DNA from: Chthonomonas sp. UBA1950
Lineage (GTDB): Bacteria; Armatimonadota; Fimbriimonadia; Fimbriimonadales; Fimbriimonadaceae
Reading direction: 5' to 3'
Assembly: GCA_002336105.1 (NCBI GenBank)
Contig: DDEQ01000012.1
Coordinates: 84,300 to 148,299, forward strand
DNA length: 64,000 nt
Shown here: positions 34,102 through 43,000 of the stretch, in pieces
Numbering within the stretch: the stretch's first letter is position 1
Layout of the letters: each line of letters starts with the position of its first letter
The notes under the pieces: model-generated
Database searches by the model: none
Told to the model about the DNA's origin: nothing
What the model saw: the letters and a program-made list of their open reading frames with translations, nothing else
Position numbers and translations under genes: made by a program

Positions 34102-34644
34102 ATGAGAGCGTCTCTCTTGCTACGGATATTGGTTTTTGTCGCCATTCTTGCTGGAATGTGCGAGTCAGCAGTTTACGGCAAAGATCCGCAGACCTCCCAT
34201 GAGGTTATAGCCGCTATCGCTTACCGAGCCTCTACGTTTGTCGATTGGCCGGTCACTGATTCCACAACCTTTGTTTTCGGCGTGATTGGAGATCAAACAA
34301 GTTTCGGTGCAATCCAGCGGGCGTGCGATGGTAAACAGATTTGTAATCGAATAGTAAGCGTTATTCGACTACAAGACACATCAGAAGCGAGAAAGTGTAA
34401 CGCAATCTTTGTTGATGAATCTGAAACTGAGAAGTTACCGTCAGCTTTGGCGTATACCAAAGGACTTCCAATCCTTACATTGAGCGATATTCCAAGCGCA
34501 GTCGAAAGAGGGGCAATGATCGGACTTTTTGTTGCCGATAATCGAGTTAGGTTCAGCGTGAACATCAAGCAATCGAAAGCTTCCAAGCTTAAGCTAAGTT
34601 CGCGTCTGGTTCAACTTGCGAAGAGTGTTATCGGAACTAACTAA
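34102..34644 (+). CDS. YfiR family periplasmic protein (DUF4154)
   Basis: This 180-residue secreted protein has a signal peptide of about 27 residues, then the DUF4154 pattern: AAIAYRASTFVDWPVTDSTTFVFGVIGD, FGAIQRACDGKQICNRIVSVIRLQD, CNAIFVDESE, LPILTLSDIPSAVERGAMIGLFV and VRFSVNIKQSKASKLKLSSRLVQLAKSV. In Pseudomonas, YfiR is a periplasmic inhibitor of the CHASE8-domain cyclase YfiN. Here the next gene encodes a CHASE8-type kinase, so this protein probably regulates that kinase. The frame is open upstream, but the ATG at 34102 starts the signal peptide. The stop overlaps the kinase start (TAATG). Confidence 0.9.
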   Translation: MRASLLLRILVFVAILAGMCESAVYGKDPQTSHEVIAAIAYRASTFVDWPVTDSTTFVFGVIGDQTSFGAIQRACDGKQICNRIVSVIRLQDTSEARKCNAIFVDESETEKLPSALAYTKGLPILTLSDIPSAVERGAMIGLFVADNRVRFSVNIKQSKASKLKLSSRLVQLAKSVIGTN

Positions 34645-37043
34645 TGAAATGGTTTTTTCGTTTGCCCGTTCGGTGGAAACTAGCTGTTATCACGTTTACT
34701 GCAGGCTTGGTATCTCTCGTTATCGCGGGTGGTGTTTTGTTCGCGCTAGATCGGGCGTTCTATCAGAGAACTAACACCAGCGACCTTCATACGTTAGCGA
34801 AGGTGATTGGATCGAATAGTATCGCTCCACTTGTTTTTGAAGACCGTCAAGCTGCGACAGAGATTGTTGGCGCTGCAGCAATTGATGGCAGAGTACGTCA
34901 GATACAAATTTTTGACTCTAAAAACCAATTGTTTGCGAGCTACGTAAGAAGCGGAGATCGCCTAGATCGGTCCATTTCGCCACAAATGGTTAGCGGTACT
35001 AACGGTTGGGTAAGCGAAAGGATCTTTCGAAATGGGCAGCGACTAGGGACGTGCCTTATTCGAGAATCGACTCTAGCCTTTACTAATCATATGTGGAGGC
35101 GTGGAACGTCGATGGCTGTTTTGGTGTTCGTCATCGGCTGCTCAACAACTTTGCTGGCTCTATCATTATCAGAGACTGTGAGCGGGCCTTTAGGTGTTCT
35201 GAATGCGGCAATGGCGGAAGTCTCGCGAACCAAAGATTTCTCAAAGCGAGTGAAGCCCCAGCACAACGATGAAATTGGTGCCTTAATTCACCGATTTAAC
35301 ATGATGCTGGCCGAAATTGAGGATCGCGATGCTGCGCTAGAAATGAACCGCATCATGCTTGAGAAGCGGGTCGAAGAACGAACCTCCGAGCTAGCAACTC
35401 AAGTCGAGGAAACGGTACAGGCCGAGCGCGCCTTAGCGGCAGCGAATATTGAACTTGAGAAAGCGGTTGAACAGGCAAACAAACTTGCGGTTGAGGCGCA
35501 AGCGTCAAGCAAGGCCAAGAGCGAATTTTTGGCCAATATGAGCCATGAGATCCGAACTCCGATGAACGGAGTTATCGGAATGACCGAACTTCTTCTGATG
35601 CTAGAGTTAGATGAGAAACAGCACGACTACGCTGCAACAATCAAGAACTCGGCTGAAAATCTACTGGACATCATCAACGATATCCTCGATTTTTCCAAGA
35701 TGGAGGCAGGCAAACTTATTCTTGAAGAGGTTAACGTCGATATTGGAAGCATTATCGAGGAAACAGCTGAGTTATTGGCTGCAAATGCGAGTCGTAAGGG
35801 CCTAGAACTCTTGTGTTCCGTGCCAACGGATTTGCCAATCGTGGTTGGTGACCCTACTCGAATTCGTCAGGTTATCCTCAACTTAACTGGTAACGCGGTG
35901 AAGTTCACGGAGCATGGGCATGTAGCGTTGATCATCGAACATAAACTTATTGACGATGCGAATGTTGAGCTTCATTTTGTTGTTGAGGACACGGGGATTG
36001 GAATCCCAGAATCTGCGAGGAACGGAATATTTAAGAGCTTCACCCAAGCAGATGGCAGCATGACTCGCCAGTTTGGTGGAACGGGCCTTGGGCTAACAAT
36101 ATGCAAGCAAATCGTCGAGCTTAGCAACGGGGAAATCTGGTTCGATAGCGTTTTAGGCGAAGGTACCAAGTTCCATGTCAAAGTTGTTCATCCAATCTCA
36201 AAGGCGGAGTCTATCGAACGATCATTTACGGATCTTTCCGGATTAACGATATTAGCCGTTGACGACATCGATCTGAATACTCGAATCGTCAAACAACTTC
36301 TTGAGCCTCAAGGAGCGAAAGTCGATGTTGCTTCAAGTGGAAAGGCGGCTCTCTCGATGTTGGAGAAGGGAATTGATTATGATGTGATTCTTTTGGACAT
36401 CCAAATGCCGACTATGGATGGAATTGAGACAGCACGGCAGATCAAAGAGAAATGTCGCAAAGACATTCCGATTCTCTCCCTTTCTTCTGTGGGATCCTCT
36501 TCAGGAATTGGAGGGGAGGCAAATCACCTCTTCTACAAGGTCATGACCAAGCCCGTAAAACGGTCTGCTTTGAGTGAAGCGATCAGTAGTGCTTGTTCGG
36601 TCCCGGTCAAGAAATCCGAACGAGTGTCTGTAGCCGAAGTTCCTTACTTAGCTTCCGGAGTCCGTGTCTTGTTAGCTGAAGACAACCTGGTCAATCAGAA
36701 GGTTGCAATGCAGCTATTAGTTCGTCAGGGATGCACTGTAGTGCCTGTCGTCAATGGCAAGTTGGCGCTTGAGGCCCTTGAAACTCAACCTTTTGATATT
36801 GTCTTCATGGATTGTCAGATGCCGGACATGGATGGCTTTGAGGCAACACACGCGATTCGATCATCACAGAAGGACTGGTCATCAATCCCAATCATTGCCG
36901 TCACGGCGCATGCGATGCAAGGTGACCGAGAGATTTGTCTTAAAGCAGGTATGGACGATTACATTTCGAAGCCGATCAAAGTAGTTCAGCTTCAGGATGT
37001 ATTGCTGAAATGGCTCAAACATCACGGATCTGCCGCAGCCTAA
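34644..37043 (+). CDS. Hybrid sensor histidine kinase with CHASE8, HAMP and two receiver domains
   Basis: This 799-residue inner-membrane kinase has domains in order: TM1 (about 15-33), a periplasmic CHASE8-like sensor (about 38-150, with NTSDLHTLAKVIGSNSIAPLVFEDRQAA), TM2 (about 155-175), HAMP (about 178-235), a coiled coil (about 235-290), HisKA with phospho-acceptor His301 in SHEIRTPMNG, an ATPase domain (DTGIGIP, GGTGLGLTIC), then two receiver domains with acceptors Asp585 and Asp723. It has no output domain, so phosphotransfer to another protein is expected. The ATG overlaps the yfiR stop (TAATG). The same receptor-YfiR-sensor order occurs in several proteobacteria. Confidence 0.94.
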   Translation: MKWFFRLPVRWKLAVITFTAGLVSLVIAGGVLFALDRAFYQRTNTSDLHTLAKVIGSNSIAPLVFEDRQAATEIVGAAAIDGRVRQIQIFDSKNQLFASYVRSGDRLDRSISPQMVSGTNGWVSERIFRNGQRLGTCLIRESTLAFTNHMWRRGTSMAVLVFVIGCSTTLLALSLSETVSGPLGVLNAAMAEVSRTKDFSKRVKPQHNDEIGALIHRFNMMLAEIEDRDAALEMNRIMLEKRVEERTSELATQVEETVQAERALAAANIELEKAVEQANKLAVEAQASSKAKSEFLANMSHEIRTPMNGVIGMTELLLMLELDEKQHDYAATIKNSAENLLDIINDILDFSKMEAGKLILEEVNVDIGSIIEETAELLAANASRKGLELLCSVPTDLPIVVGDPTRIRQVILNLTGNAVKFTEHGHVALIIEHKLIDDANVELHFVVEDTGIGIPESARNGIFKSFTQADGSMTRQFGGTGLGLTICKQIVELSNGEIWFDSVLGEGTKFHVKVVHPISKAESIERSFTDLSGLTILAVDDIDLNTRIVKQLLEPQGAKVDVASSGKAALSMLEKGIDYDVILLDIQMPTMDGIETARQIKEKCRKDIPILSLSSVGSSSGIGGEANHLFYKVMTKPVKRSALSEAISSACSVPVKKSERVSVAEVPYLASGVRVLLAEDNLVNQKVAMQLLVRQGCTVVPVVNGKLALEALETQPFDIVFMDCQMPDMDGFEATHAIRSSQKDWSSIPIIAVTAHAMQGDREICLKAGMDDYISKPIKVVQLQDVLLKWLKHHGSAAA

Positions 37044-37045
37044 GA

Positions 37046-37588
37046 CTAGATTTCCCTCTCACGAACGACCAAGTTGGACCCATCGGCTTGTGTTTGGTAC
37101 AGGCACAAGCTTTGTGGATTCCAACCGACAAAGATCGGTGTCTCGGTCTTCGCCATTGGTTGGATTAGGTGGCCAACTGCCTTTGATCCCGGATTTACTC
37201 TTGCCAGAGTGATGTGCGGTTGAAACGGCTTGTCCTCGCTTTGAATTAGCGAATTTGTTAACGCTTCAACGCTCTCAACAAAACTAACAGTGGTCGCAGA
37301 CTCTACTTTGGCGCATACAATCTTCGGCCGTTGGCTTGTCGGAAATCCATCGATCTGAGTTATATCTGCTGTGATAGAAGGTATGGATATCTGCTCAATA
37401 ACTCCCCACAAGAGATCAACTTTATCATCGTCAAGGTAGCCGTAAAACCGAAGAATCAGGTGGAGCCTTTCCCCAGTTAAGAAACGGACACCCTGTCGGG
37501 TGATCAGCTCTTTAAGCTTTTGATGCGTGTCGAGAACGGCTGACAATGCGTCGTCTTCTATTGGTAATGCCAAAAAAGTGCGTTTCAT
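37046..37588 (-). CDS. thpR: RNA 2',3'-cyclic phosphodiesterase / 2H family (ThpR-like)
   Basis: This 180-residue cytoplasmic 2H-family phosphoesterase opens 2',3'-cyclic phosphates. It begins MKRTFLALPIEDDA, as the family does. The two HxT motifs are at His43 (LHLILRFYG) and near residue 130 (QPHITLARV). The first motif has Ile in place of the conserved Thr, while the second is intact. The frame is open upstream, but the ATG at 37588 overlaps the preceding prepilin stop by 4 bases (ATGA). It is convergent with the hybrid kinase gene, 2 bases apart. Loss of one Thr may lower activity. Confidence 0.85.
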   Translation of the reverse strand: MKRTFLALPIEDDALSAVLDTHQKLKELITRQGVRFLTGERLHLILRFYGYLDDDKVDLLWGVIEQISIPSITADITQIDGFPTSQRPKIVCAKVESATTVSFVESVEALTNSLIQSEDKPFQPHITLARVNPGSKAVGHLIQPMAKTETPIFVGWNPQSLCLYQTQADGSNLVVREREI

Positions 37589-38379
37589 GGATTCGTTCTG
37601 GTATCTCTCATCCATTTTGCATGCAGATCGAGCATCAGTCGATTTCGACCACCAGTGTGGGCCGCTAATCCTTTAAGATTCGCAGGTAATGAACCGATCG
37701 TCCTCGGCATATATGGGTCTACGACGAGTTCGACTTCGGCAGGTCCAGTTGGTTCTCCAACAGTCGGGTTGTTTGCCTGATGAAGATCCGCAACAGCCTC
37801 ACCTTCGGTCTTTCCCCAAAGGTTGTCTAACTCGACCTTATCTGCGTCCATATGATCAAATCGCCAAAGCCAGTAGTTTGTCGGACCGAATTCTGTCGAT
37901 TGTAAGACCTGTGCGGCGCTGCCTAATGTTGTCTTTTGGATACTTGGACAAATAAAGACCTGTACTGACCTAATGTAGGGTGAGATCACCCGAACGGCCC
38001 ATCCTGCTCGGGGATCTGATGCTGGCCAAGCCCAAGTTTCTGAGCCTCTTAGCTCTCGCTTGATATCTCGGCGATCGGGCAGCCTCTCGTCAAAATCACC
38101 TTGATAGAGGTTAAAACCTAAGCCGATTTGACGCATGTTACTAAGGCAAACCGTCTTCTTCGATCCCATCTTAACGCTTTCAAAGACGGGAAAAAGCAAT
38201 GCCGCCAAGATCGCAATAATCGCGATCACAACAAGTAGCTCAATCAGAGTGAATCCGTTAATCGCCCTGTTGGGCTTTCGCGAATTGGGACTGGAGATCC
38301 TTGTACAGTCTGTTAAACAATGGCTGATTGATTTCGATTTTCGCTGCAACAGTAGCTGCCGTAAGATCCTTGAGCACAT
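37585..38379 (-). CDS. Prepilin-type protein with an unclear start
   Basis: This pseudopilin has the canonical helix GFTLIELLVVIAIIAILAALLFPVFESVKM, with cleavage expected after Gly43 (counted from 38379), and then KKTVCLSNMRQIGLGFNLYQ. The C-terminus AHTGGRNRLMLDLHAKW is a variant H-X9-DG motif with Leu for Gly. Start choice is uncertain: ATG at 38379 or TTG at 38349 give unusually long leaders (43 or 33 residues) that overlap the end of the isomerase gene by up to 122 bases. An ATT codon five residues before the helix (NGFTL) would give a normal leader but is a rare start. It is coupled to thpR downstream (ATGA). Confidence 0.88.
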   Translation of the reverse strand: MCSRILRQLLLQRKSKSISHCLTDCTRISSPNSRKPNRAINGFTLIELLVVIAIIAILAALLFPVFESVKMGSKKTVCLSNMRQIGLGFNLYQGDFDERLPDRRDIKRELRGSETWAWPASDPRAGWAVRVISPYIRSVQVFICPSIQKTTLGSAAQVLQSTEFGPTNYWLWRFDHMDADKVELDNLWGKTEGEAVADLHQANNPTVGEPTGPAEVELVVDPYMPRTIGSLPANLKGLAAHTGGRNRLMLDLHAKWMRDTRTNP

Positions 38380-39232
38380 TGTTTTTTACGCCGCCTTTGT
38401 CGAGCATGAGTCTCTTTCTGAGCTGTCTCTTAAGAGTTGGGGTCAGAGGTTGTAGGGTAGACGGTTTGATCTCTTCTACGAGAAACTTCAGTTTCGTGTC
38501 AGTGCCATTGGGAGAATTGACTCCTAGCCAATCGGTTGTTTTTCCTTGGGGCGTGGCGATAATTGCGGGTTTGTAGGCAGGGGCTAGTGCTTCTTCTGGC
38601 GAGACTCCAAACTCACCACCGTTTACTTTGGTGACGTCAAGGCTGTGTGCTTTGGCGACTTCGGCGAATGCTTTGCCAGCTGCGAGCTCAGAATCAACGG
38701 CCTTTTGCTCGGTTGGATCTGCAACAACAATAACTCTCAAGCGATAGGTTCTTGGAGACGTGAACTCAGTTGGGTTGTCTTTATAATGCTTTTCAACTTC
38801 CAAGTCAGTAATCGTAATCCCAGCGGTTCGAATTTTGAACTGAGTCAAGTCGTATTTGATGGAGTATTTCAGGTCCTCTTCTGAGCGTCCATCAGCAAGC
38901 CAGTCTGTGAGCACTTTGGGATTATCTGTGGTCACTGTTTTGAATTCAGCATCAATTTCGGGCTGAGTCGGCATGACACCCTTTGCTTTAGCCATTTGGA
39001 AAATGAGCTTTTCTGTAATCAGTTGCTTGATGGTAAGAAAACCCGCTGGCAGGTTGTTTAAACCTTGCTGGCCGCTGGCAAGATTACTAGGCAAGAATTC
39101 CATCCTGCGGTAATACTCGCTGGCTCTGATTTCGTCGCCGTTTACCGTGGCTACGACCTTCATCGGATCAATTTGAGCATTGGCTGTGCAGAGTAACACG
39201 GCTGAAATCAGGGTTAGCAGAGTCGTTTTCAA
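38258..39232 (-). CDS. Periplasmic SurA/PpiC-like peptidyl-prolyl isomerase
   Basis: This 324-residue secreted protein has a signal peptide (LLTLISAVLLCTANA) followed by a SurA-N-like helical chaperone domain, with VVATVNGDEIRASEYYRRM being the typical opening. A parvulin-like rotamase region follows (about residues 160-270: TSPRTYRLRVIVVADPTE, AVDSELAAGKAFAEVAKAHS). It probably assists folding of secreted or outer-membrane proteins. The start is a TTG at 39232 with GGAG 8 bases upstream. A GGEFGV segment is conserved in parvulins. Its 3' end overlaps the prepilin frame. Confidence 0.85.
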   Translation of the reverse strand: MKTTLLTLISAVLLCTANAQIDPMKVVATVNGDEIRASEYYRRMEFLPSNLASGQQGLNNLPAGFLTIKQLITEKLIFQMAKAKGVMPTQPEIDAEFKTVTTDNPKVLTDWLADGRSEEDLKYSIKYDLTQFKIRTAGITITDLEVEKHYKDNPTEFTSPRTYRLRVIVVADPTEQKAVDSELAAGKAFAEVAKAHSLDVTKVNGGEFGVSPEEALAPAYKPAIIATPQGKTTDWLGVNSPNGTDTKLKFLVEEIKPSTLQPLTPTLKRQLRKRLMLDKGGVKNNVLKDLTAATVAAKIEINQPLFNRLYKDLQSQFAKAQQGD

Positions 39233-39348
39233 TCTTTGTCTCCAGGAAACAATACGTATAAATGACCAGAGAGTTATCCTTCACTTTGCAACGATTCCGA
39301 ATCAAGAAGTCGGCTTTGCGATGCATCGAAAAAGATAATGCCTGAAAA

Positions 39349-39948
39349 TTGTACCGGTTGGGCTATAGTGCTCAGGTGCGAAGCGGAAGACTGGAAGCGT
39401 TTACAGATGGCGTGATGGCGATTCTCATTACCATCATGGTGCTTGAGCTGAAAGAGCCATCTGGCGCGAACTGGTCTGACCTACACTCCAGGTTGCCTGT
39501 TTTTCTCAGCTATCTGTTGAGTTTCATGTATTTAGGAATCTACTGGAACAATCATCACCATATGCTTCAGGCGACGGAACGCGTCACCGGAGCGGTGCTA
39601 TGGGCTAACATGGCCTTGCTTTTTTGGTTGTCTCTCGTCCCATTTGTCACGGCCTGGGCGGGCGCAAACAACTTGGCTCCCGCACCAACCGCGTTATATG
39701 GGATTATTCTTCTTCTCGCAGCCTTAAGCTTTACGATTCTACAGGCCACGATCATCAAAGCCGAAGGACCAAACTCAATCCTGAAAAAGGCGATCGGACG
39801 CGATAGAAAGGAGTGGTTGTCGATCGCACTCTACGTCACGGCTATCGTGGTTTCTGGTTGGGTGCCATGGATGAGTTATGCGTTTTATATTATCGTTGCG
39901 CTTATTTGGCTTGTTCCAGATCGGCGGATTGAACGGTATCTCGACTGA
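39349..39948 (+). CDS. TMEM175-like (DUF1211) small potassium-channel family protein
   Basis: This 199-residue membrane protein has about six hydrophobic segments. The first contains RSGRLEAFTDGVMAILITIMVLELK, the family signature (usually FSDGVFAI, here FTDGVMAI), followed by IYWNNHHHMLQATERV. Bacterial TMEM175 proteins are tetrameric potassium-selective channels. The start is uncertain: TTG at 39349 is the first codon; GTG at 39376 begins directly before the signature and is also plausible. No clear ribosome site helps. It stands alone between the isomerase gene and a large M28-FtsX fusion gene. Confidence 0.85.
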   Translation: MYRLGYSAQVRSGRLEAFTDGVMAILITIMVLELKEPSGANWSDLHSRLPVFLSYLLSFMYLGIYWNNHHHMLQATERVTGAVLWANMALLFWLSLVPFVTAWAGANNLAPAPTALYGIILLLAALSFTILQATIIKAEGPNSILKKAIGRDRKEWLSIALYVTAIVVSGWVPWMSYAFYIIVALIWLVPDRRIERYLD

Positions 39949-40034
39949 TCTTGGCGGTTGACCGCTGGAAAACATCAAAAATTGAACTTAAATCGTCACA
40001 AGGATAACCCTAGCACGTCAATATGTGATTGAAG

Positions 40035-43000
40035 ATGCGACGAAGCCTCTGTTCTCTGGTGTTGATTCTTTTCGCGGTAACAGCGCTTGCGGTGCCGACG
40101 GATTCAGAAGCGAAAGCTCAGTACCAGAAGATTCTCGCCGGATTGTCGCTCGACAACCTCAAATCATCGCTCAAGTCTCTATCAGGCGAGCGGACACGAC
40201 TAGCTGGGTCTGACGGAGAAAAACGAACTCAATCATTTGTCGCGAATCAGCTCAGGTCTCTCGGCGCGACGAATATTAGGCGAGAGACTTTTAAGGTCAC
40301 GATCCCAGATCCAGATTCAACCGGCACCTTGAGTCTGAAAGGTCACGCCGTCGAGGTTTGGCCACTTTGGCCGAACCTCGCTCGCACGAGCACTTGCGAT
40401 GTCTCGGGTCCAATTATTTACGGTGGAAAGGGCACTCTTGAAGCCCTCAGCGGAAAGTCGATACGCGGCAGCATTGTCGTATTGGAATTCAATACGGGAA
40501 TCCGCTGGAAGAATGCTGCAAAGCTTGGGGCAAAAGCAGTGGTCTTCATCGAGCCGAGTTCCATGCCTCGTGCTGAAGCTGAGCAAAAGTTTTCTGGCGT
40601 ACCACTCGATTTGCCGCGCTTTTATCTTCCTTTGAAAAGCGCAGGGCCGGTTCTCAATGCAGCCTTTAACAATGAGATCGTAACCCTGAGGTGTCGACAA
40701 GATTGGGTAGTCCGTGAGAGTTCAAATCTGCTTGCGGACTTTCCCGGATCTGACCGACGAGCGAATCAGCAAGACATCGCGCTCCTTGCCTATTCCGATT
40801 CGATGAGCATTGTGCCCGGCTTGAATCCTGGAGCAGAGTCCGCTACTGGTGTGGCAGCTTTGCTAGAGACAGCGCGACGATTCACCGAAATCAAACACCG
40901 ACGGCCGTTGACGGTTGGTTTGCTCGGCGCGCATTCTTTGGGGCTGAGAGGTGTGCGGGAGTTCGTCCAGAAACGGCTTGATGCAGGGAAAGGCTCGCCG
41001 TTCCTGACCATCACTCTCGATCTGGCAACGGGTAGTCCGACTGTCGGTAGCTATGCTCGCGGTTGGTTCGAAGAGTATCGAAATGAGCCCAACGACAGCA
41101 TGCGAAGCATGTCGCGGGTACTTCGGGCCCATGTCGACAACCTTGCCAAGGTGATGAATGTGTCACCGGCGAGACTGCTTTTCACTGATGCCGTCAACCA
41201 GGGTGATAATCGAACCTGGAAGAACAACATCCCCGGTCGGTTTGCCCTAGACTGTGAACCGATTGTTTGCTCTGGGATGAACGGCTTAACCTGGGCAACC
41301 ATCGAAGATAGCCGCGACCGAACAGATACACCATTTGATACTTTCGACAAGGTCCAGGTCACTAATCTGTTTCGGCAGACGCAGACGATTACTTGTCTGC
41401 TGGATCATGTTCTGAACGATACTTCGAACAAGGGGGAACCTAGTGATTACAAGGTGCCCCTTGATCCGAACGAACCGCAGGACATGACCCTCATCGGTGG
41501 GTTTTCGACCGTTGTGGGTGAGGTCGTGTTGTACGACCCCCAAAAGAGCTTCGTACCCGACGTCAAGATTCCTAACTCGATTGCGGCAATCCTCGGGTCT
41601 CAAAGGACGATGATGGGCGTTCGCGGTGACATGATCCAAGCGACCGAAGGTCCCGACGCCAAATACGAGTTTCATGGCTTGCCACCGATCAATGCATACG
41701 GTGTTGATCAGCAACGCGATACCCGAATTGCGGCGTTTCATCTTGACCCCAAAACGGGTGTAATCGACTACGCTCCGACATGGAACGTGCCTGGATTTGG
41801 TGCCTACAGCTTTGAATTCAAGTTGACGGTTGGTCGGCGCGAGTCACCCGTTGTCGTGTTCCAGTGCGTGCCAATTAGTCTTTACGACCTGGTCGATCCG
41901 CAGGACCTTAAAGCCCTGAACCAGATGCGTGTATTCGACGCAAAAACCGGTTCGTTGCCAAGAGATTTCGGAATATTTACCCCGCCTCAGGATCAGCGAT
42001 TGAATCCGGAAGTCGAGGATATACAAATCCTGTTTACGATTCCTGGACAGGCATATCAGATTCTAGCTGGGTCTCGAACAGAACTCAATCGGCTCATCCT
42101 GACGAACACGAGTCCTGGGCAAGAGCAGGGAACAGGATATATCGCTCCGGGGGGGAAAGCTGAGGATGAACGCGGTGGTGTTGATCTTGACGGGAGGTTT
42201 GCCAATGTTCCGCTCAACTCCGCCATTGATATTTCGAACATCAATCAGACCCGTTTGGATAAGTTCAAGAAGTACCGAATTGTCAGTGCGGGCATTTACG
42301 ACTTACACAAACAAGCGCTGTCTGAAATCAAGCTGGCTCAGGAAGCAGAGAAGAATATGGATTGGGCCGGGTTGGATCGCCATGCCCGGGCCGCCTGGGG
42401 CTATGCACTTCGAGCGTATCCGGTCATACAGACTACGGCTAGCGACGTCGTTAATGGCGTCGTTTTCTATCTGTTTCTCATCTTGCCTTTTAGTTATTTT
42501 CTTGAGCGGTTGTTCTTTGGCAACCAGTTACTGACGAAACAACTCACTTGGTCGATTGGCTTCTTCATCCTGGCGTTCATCATCCTAAGGCTCATTCACC
42601 CGGCATTCGAGATCGTGACAAACCCGTCCATGATCTTCATCGCGTTTGTGATGGGTGTGCTCAGCCTCATCGTGATGTCATTCATTCTCGGCAAGTTCGA
42701 GGCTTCGATGCGAGCAGTGAAGGCTCAGCAAAGCGGAGTGGTCGAAGTCGACATGCGTCGCAGTAGCGTGGCAATGGCGGCATTCAACTTAGGCGTGAGT
42801 AATATGCGACGCCGAAAGGCGCGAACAATCTTGACAACTCTCACTCTTGTGGTGATGACGTTCATTGTTCTCAGCTTTACCAGCATCGTTCCTGAACTGA
42901 AACTTGATGAAACACCCAGCTCAAATGTTCCCACCTATTCAGGAATCTTGATGCGTAATCCTGGCCTTGACCCGATGCAATTGGCGACTTACCGCCAGAT

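Noticed and set aside
39954..39965. A terminator after the TMEM175-like gene.
   Set aside because: The 5-bp stem with a 2-base loop and no T-run is too weak to call.
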